From assembly GCA_910577445.1 (NCBI GenBank), contig CAJTMZ010000111.1:1-9329 (forward strand): 9,329 nucleotides of DNA, written 5' to 3'. Below are positions 6,397-9,329 of the stretch, piece by piece (within the stretch, counting starts at the first letter, position 1; each line of letters opens with the position of its first letter). Under the pieces are notes generated by a model that saw only the letters and a program-made list of their open reading frames with translations, searched no databases and was not told where the DNA came from. Origin of the DNA: an uncultured Lachnospiraceae bacterium. Lineage in GTDB: Bacteria; Bacillota; Clostridia; Lachnospirales; Lachnospiraceae. Both the position numbers and the translations under genes were made by a program.

Positions 6397-6428
6397 GAGA
6401 GCAAAACTGAAAAAGTACGTTTTAACAT

Positions 6429-6457
6429 AAAAACGCCTCCCGCTTACAGGGAGGCGT
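6429..6457. terminator. Bidirectional terminator between convergent genes
   Basis: ACGCCTCCC (6433-6441) pairs with GGGAGGCGT (6449-6457) across a seven-base loop. On the minus strand the stem is followed by TTTTTA, a good exit for the flavoenzyme transcript whose stop is at 6542. On the plus strand it is followed only by AATTTG, so it is a weaker stop for the lipoprotein transcript. Confidence 0.85.
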
Positions 6458-6541
6458 AATTTGCTGCAATAAGCTGTCATTTGAAGCAGAATTTGTTTTC
6501 CGGGATTAGATACCGTATCGGAAAAAGGCATGGCGCTTTGC

Positions 6542-8116
6542 TCAGTCAATTTCCGCTTCGTTCTTTGCGGTCTCCTCGTGGTATTCCTGCTCCGTATTGA
6601 CATTCCAGATATTGGCTTTTTCTTTTTTGCCGCTTAAAATGTTTTTGACGGTCTCAAAGGAGGTCACCATGGAGTGGTCAATGTTATTGTACCGGTGCTG
6701 TCCGTTGCGTCCCACACAGTACAGATTTTCGATGGAACTTAAGTAAGACACCAGCTTGTCCATTTCGTCATAGGTATCGAAGTAAGCAGGGTACGCCTTT
6801 TTCACCTTTTCCATATGGGTGTCAAGCACCGCGTCCGGGCTGTCAATGAGCCCTAACTTAATCATCTCATCTATTCCGATTTTTGAAAATTCCTCTTCTG
6901 TCATACGCCAGAACTCGTCACCCTCGTTGACGAAATATTCCAGTCCTATCCAGACGGTATTTTCCAAATCCTTAATCATATAGGGCGACCAGTTGTTGTA
7001 AATCTGGAAACGTCCCAGCTTTACTTTGCGGTCCTGAACATATACCCAGCAGTCGGGAACAATGTTGCCGACGGTCTTCATGTTCGTCTTGTTTTCCAGA
7101 TTGATTTTGGGGACAAGAACGCCTAAAGTCATATAATCCCGGTAGGGAAGTCCGGCGGCAATTCTGGCAGGCTCTTTGGGCACATCGTTCATGCCGGCCA
7201 CCAGGTCCCTTACGGGCATGGAAGAGATAAAGTAATCGCCCTCCGCCGTGTATTCCTTTCCGTCCTTTTCGTAAGTCAGGGAGGTAAGGACATTGTTTTC
7301 ATTCTTATGGAATTTTGTCACCCTTGCGTTTTTAATGATGGTGCCGCCCAGCTTTTCCACCTCGGAGGCTGTCACGTCCCATAACTGGCCAGGACCGAGC
7401 TTGGGATATTTAAATTCTTCTATAAGCGAGGTTTCCACCTTCCGATTTTTCTTGTTCAGCTTTTTCTCAATGACGTCCTTTAAAATGGCCATGATAGACA
7501 TGCCCTTGGTGCGCTGTGCGCCCCAGGAGGGGTCAATCTCCCTGGGATGCCGGCCCCAGAGATTTTCCGTGTAATATTCAAAAAACATGGAGTAGAGCTT
7601 GCGGCCAAAACGGTTGATATAAAAATTTTCAAGACTGTTAACCGGACGCTTGTGGATTAAAGCGGCCAGATAACTGAAACCCACCTGCATGGTTGTGACA
7701 AATCCGAAATTCTTAAAGGTTTCCAGCTTCAGGGAAATCGGATAATCATAAAATTTGGAATCAAAATAAATGCGGGATACCCGGTGTCTTGTGAGCATGA
7801 CCCGGTCTTCCTTCTCCGGGTCGGGGCCGCCTTTGGAAAGGGGCATGGAGCGGTTCAAAAGAATGTCGTCATAGGTCGGGGCGCCCTGCATGGGAAGCAT
7901 TTTGTCCCACCATTCGTTGACCTCCGGGATTTTGGAAAAAAAGCGGTGTCCGCCCATATCCATACGGTTTCCCTTATAATTTACAGTCTTTGAAATACCG
8001 CCGAAGCAGTCGCTTTCTTCAAATACAGTGACCTCGATATCCTTTGATTTTGTTAAAAGCTCGTAAGCGGCGGTAAGACCCGCAGGACCTGCGCCTATGA
8101 CAAGTGCTTTTTTCAT
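6542..8116 (-). CDS. NAD(P)/FAD-dependent oxidoreductase, UDP-galactopyranose mutase/amine-oxidase-like
   Basis: This is a 524-residue flavoprotein. The N-terminus has the dinucleotide-binding fold GAGPAG (8-13), with the ribose-binding acidic residue at the end of strand 2 (VFEES, E33/E34), then GG (39-40) and DMGGHRFF (53-60). A central YPKLGPGQLWD (237-247) and the C-terminal FAD-contacting stretch CVGRNGQHRYNNIDHS (467-482) match UDP-galactopyranose-mutase-like and protoporphyrinogen-oxidase-like proteins that are often encoded in polysaccharide clusters. A cytosolic role on a nucleotide sugar or a lipid intermediate fits the divergent glycosyltransferase gene, but the substrate is not shown. 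ATG at 8114-8116 is the only sensible start; the AGGAAAGG ribosome site is rather far (about 13 bases). The last 25 residues are a charged tail. Family sure; true mutase activity not claimed. Confidence 0.95.
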   Translation of the reverse strand: MKKALVIGAGPAGLTAAYELLTKSKDIEVTVFEESDCFGGISKTVNYKGNRMDMGGHRFFSKIPEVNEWWDKMLPMQGAPTYDDILLNRSMPLSKGGPDPEKEDRVMLTRHRVSRIYFDSKFYDYPISLKLETFKNFGFVTTMQVGFSYLAALIHKRPVNSLENFYINRFGRKLYSMFFEYYTENLWGRHPREIDPSWGAQRTKGMSIMAILKDVIEKKLNKKNRKVETSLIEEFKYPKLGPGQLWDVTASEVEKLGGTIIKNARVTKFHKNENNVLTSLTYEKDGKEYTAEGDYFISSMPVRDLVAGMNDVPKEPARIAAGLPYRDYMTLGVLVPKINLENKTNMKTVGNIVPDCWVYVQDRKVKLGRFQIYNNWSPYMIKDLENTVWIGLEYFVNEGDEFWRMTEEEFSKIGIDEMIKLGLIDSPDAVLDTHMEKVKKAYPAYFDTYDEMDKLVSYLSSIENLYCVGRNGQHRYNNIDHSMVTSFETVKNILSGKKEKANIWNVNTEQEYHEETAKNEAEID

Positions 8117-8160
8117 GCTGGCAAATCTACCTTTCCTGTGTAAAATACTGATGATTTATT

Positions 8161-8189
8161 ATTGTAGCATACATTAAAAATTGTGTCCA
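8161..8189 (-). promoter_or_regulatory. Sigma-A type promoter of the flavoenzyme gene
   Basis: On the minus strand, TGGACA (8189-8184) and TACAAT (8166-8161) are separated by 17 bases. Transcription would begin near 8154, giving a leader of about 38 bases. It lies in the 216-base divergent gap and reads away from the glycosyltransferase gene. Confidence 0.7.
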
Positions 8190-8276
8190 CTTATGGGAAA
8201 AATAAAAAAATTTTAACCGGATTGAAAGAAAGAAAATGTGGTGCTTACCGGAAAAGTAGTGTAAAATGTTGTTTAA

Positions 8277-8293
8277 GCGGCGCTTTTCGCCGC
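8277..8293 (+). other. GC-rich hairpin in the leader of the glycosyltransferase gene
   Basis: GCGGCG (8277-8282) pairs with CGCCGC (8288-8293) around a CTTTT loop, 39 bases before the ATG at 8333. No T-run follows on either strand. It is probably a leader structure or an operator; a weak -10-like TAAAAT (8262-8267) lies just upstream, without a convincing -35 box. Confidence 0.4.
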
Positions 8294-8332
8294 AGGGAAC
8301 AGTAACGGAAAGCAGGCGGGAAAAAGAAATTG

Positions 8333-9329
8333 ATGAATCGGACACACAAATCTGTTAATATATTTGAAAATAAAGAAATACGGGCGGCCCTTTATCTTTT
8401 GCTGGCCGGGTTCCTTTTAATGCTTTTTGCCACCCGCTCGTCCTTCCTGTATCCATGCAACGACTGGAACGACGCCAACAGCTACTTTTCTATGGGAAAA
8501 GCGCTTTTTAACGGAAAAATGCCCTACAGGGACGTGTTTGACCAGAAGGGGCCTTACCTTTATTTTCTGTACGGACTGGCCTATCTTGTCTCCCACACCA
8601 CATTTGCCGGGGTGTTTATCCTTGAGGTTATCTGCGCTTTTCTGGACCTGGTGGGGATTTATTATATTCTCCGGCTTTATCTGAAAAGAAATACGGCGCT
8701 TTTTTTCAGCCCCCTGACGCTGGCAGTGGCAGTCAGCTCCAAAAGTTTTTACTGGGGAGGCAGCGCGGAGGAAATCTGCTACCCGCTTCTGGTATGGGGG
8801 CTTTATCTTTCCATAGAATACTTTAAAAACAGCTATCCCCAAAAGCCTATGGGCTTTAAAGTCATCTTCGGGGGCGGCCTTTTAGCGGGGGTGGCTGCCA
8901 ATATCAAATTTACCGTGCTTGGGTTTTTCTTTGCGTGGATGATGTGCGTCGCATTTTCCTTTCTGGTGAGGAAAGATTTTTTCGGGGCAGTGAAAGGGTG
9001 CGTGGTCTTTCTTCTGGGAATGGCGGTTCCCTTTATTCCCTGGCTTATTTATTTCGGGGCGAACCACGGATTGTATGAATGGTACTGGGGCTATGTGCAT
9101 ATCAATGTTTTTATTTACAGCGATTTAAATGAAAAAGGACCCGGCCTTTTCGAGAGGGTTTACATTTTAAGCAAGCTGCTTTACTGGCTTATCCGGGACA
9201 ATCTGATTTATTTTGCTTTTCTGATACCGGGCGTGCTTTTGTTTTTATGTCTGGGAAAGAAAAAATGGCTGGAGCGATTTCATCTGCTGGCGCTTTGTTT
9301 TTTCCTGTTTCTGGGAATTTACGTGGGTG
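8333..9329 (+). CDS. GT-C type membrane glycosyltransferase (family 39-like), 3' truncated
   Basis: The frame stays open from ATG 8333 to the window edge (332 codons plus one base), so the gene continues to the right. Residues 17-34 form the first membrane helix. It is followed by the large first outside loop with NDANSYFSMGKAL (46-58) and PYRDVFDQKGPYLYF (64-78), the hallmark layout of GT-C enzymes in which an acidic residue (probably D47) is catalytic. Many further hydrophobic helices follow (about 76-116, 122-137, 146-162, 175-212, 218-241, 289-307, 317-331). Such enzymes take sugar from polyprenyl-phosphate sugars at the outer membrane face and decorate lipids, glycopolymers or proteins. 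The ribosome site is weak (GGCGGG about 12 bases upstream). It diverges from the flavoenzyme. Acceptor and sugar are unknown. Confidence 0.87.
   Translation, partial: MNRTHKSVNIFENKEIRAALYLLLAGFLLMLFATRSSFLYPCNDWNDANSYFSMGKALFNGKMPYRDVFDQKGPYLYFLYGLAYLVSHTTFAGVFILEVICAFLDLVGIYYILRLYLKRNTALFFSPLTLAVAVSSKSFYWGGSAEEICYPLLVWGLYLSIEYFKNSYPQKPMGFKVIFGGGLLAGVAANIKFTVLGFFFAWMMCVAFSFLVRKDFFGAVKGCVVFLLGMAVPFIPWLIYFGANHGLYEWYWGYVHINVFIYSDLNEKGPGLFERVYILSKLLYWLIRDNLIYFAFLIPGVLLFLCLGKKKWLERFHLLALCFFLFLGIYVG

Noticed and set aside
5464..6603. 379-codon open frame on the minus strand
   Set aside because: It runs antisense through the radical SAM end, two terminators, the whole lipoprotein gene and the flavoenzyme end. 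It has no ribosome site or recognisable domain and is explained by codon bias of the opposite strand.
8277..8293. Terminator in the divergent gap
   Set aside because: No T-run on either strand, and no gene ends there.
8417..8842. 141-codon minus-strand open frame
   Set aside because: It lies wholly antisense to the glycosyltransferase frame, which has clear GT-C motifs; composition is shadow-like.

Overview
The window looks like chromosome from a low-to-mid GC anaerobic member of the Bacillota, most likely a Clostridia/Lachnospiraceae species. The basis is codon use, AGGAGG-type ribosome binding sites, a TTG start behind a strong Shine-Dalgarno, and the gene families present (CotH kinase, bacterial VTC domain, DUF4956, SPASM radical SAM). 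The genus cannot be fixed by eye. No rRNA, tRNA, CRISPR array, transposase or phage gene was seen.

Layout. Positions 1-899 (+) hold the 3' part of a DltD/AlgX-like SGNH-fold protein whose N-terminus lies outside the window. A near-consensus promoter (979-1007) then precedes a three-gene unit on the + strand: a membrane-anchored CotH-type kinase (1053-2954), a VTC/polyphosphate-polymerase-like tunnel-domain protein (3110-3805) and a DUF4956 membrane protein (3819-4493). The 155-base gap between the first two genes is packed with repeats: two 34-base direct repeats flanking a 41-base hairpin. A second good promoter (4518-4546) drives a radical SAM/SPASM enzyme (4604-5584), which ends at a strong hairpin terminator. 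A small lipoprotein (5662-6396) follows on the same strand and converges on an FAD-dependent oxidoreductase (6542-8116, - strand) across a bidirectional terminator. The flavoenzyme has its own promoter (8161-8189, - strand). A GT-C type membrane glycosyltransferase (8333 to the right edge, +) diverges from it and is cut by the window end.

How the genes may work together. All of the recognisable families fit cell-envelope or surface-polymer work: an SGNH acyl-transfer/esterase-like protein, an exported kinase-like protein, a putative inorganic polyphosphate-type polymerase paired with a membrane partner, a UDP-galactopyranose-mutase-like flavoenzyme, and a polyprenyl-phosphate-sugar-dependent glycosyltransferase. 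The most interesting unit is CotH-VTC-DUF4956. The VTC protein keeps the basic tunnel residues expected of a polyphosphate polymerase and sits 13 bases from a polytopic membrane protein. This suggests a bacterial counterpart of the yeast VTC synthesise-and-translocate arrangement, coupled to an extracytoplasmic kinase-fold protein. That functional reading is inference; the gene calls are well supported.
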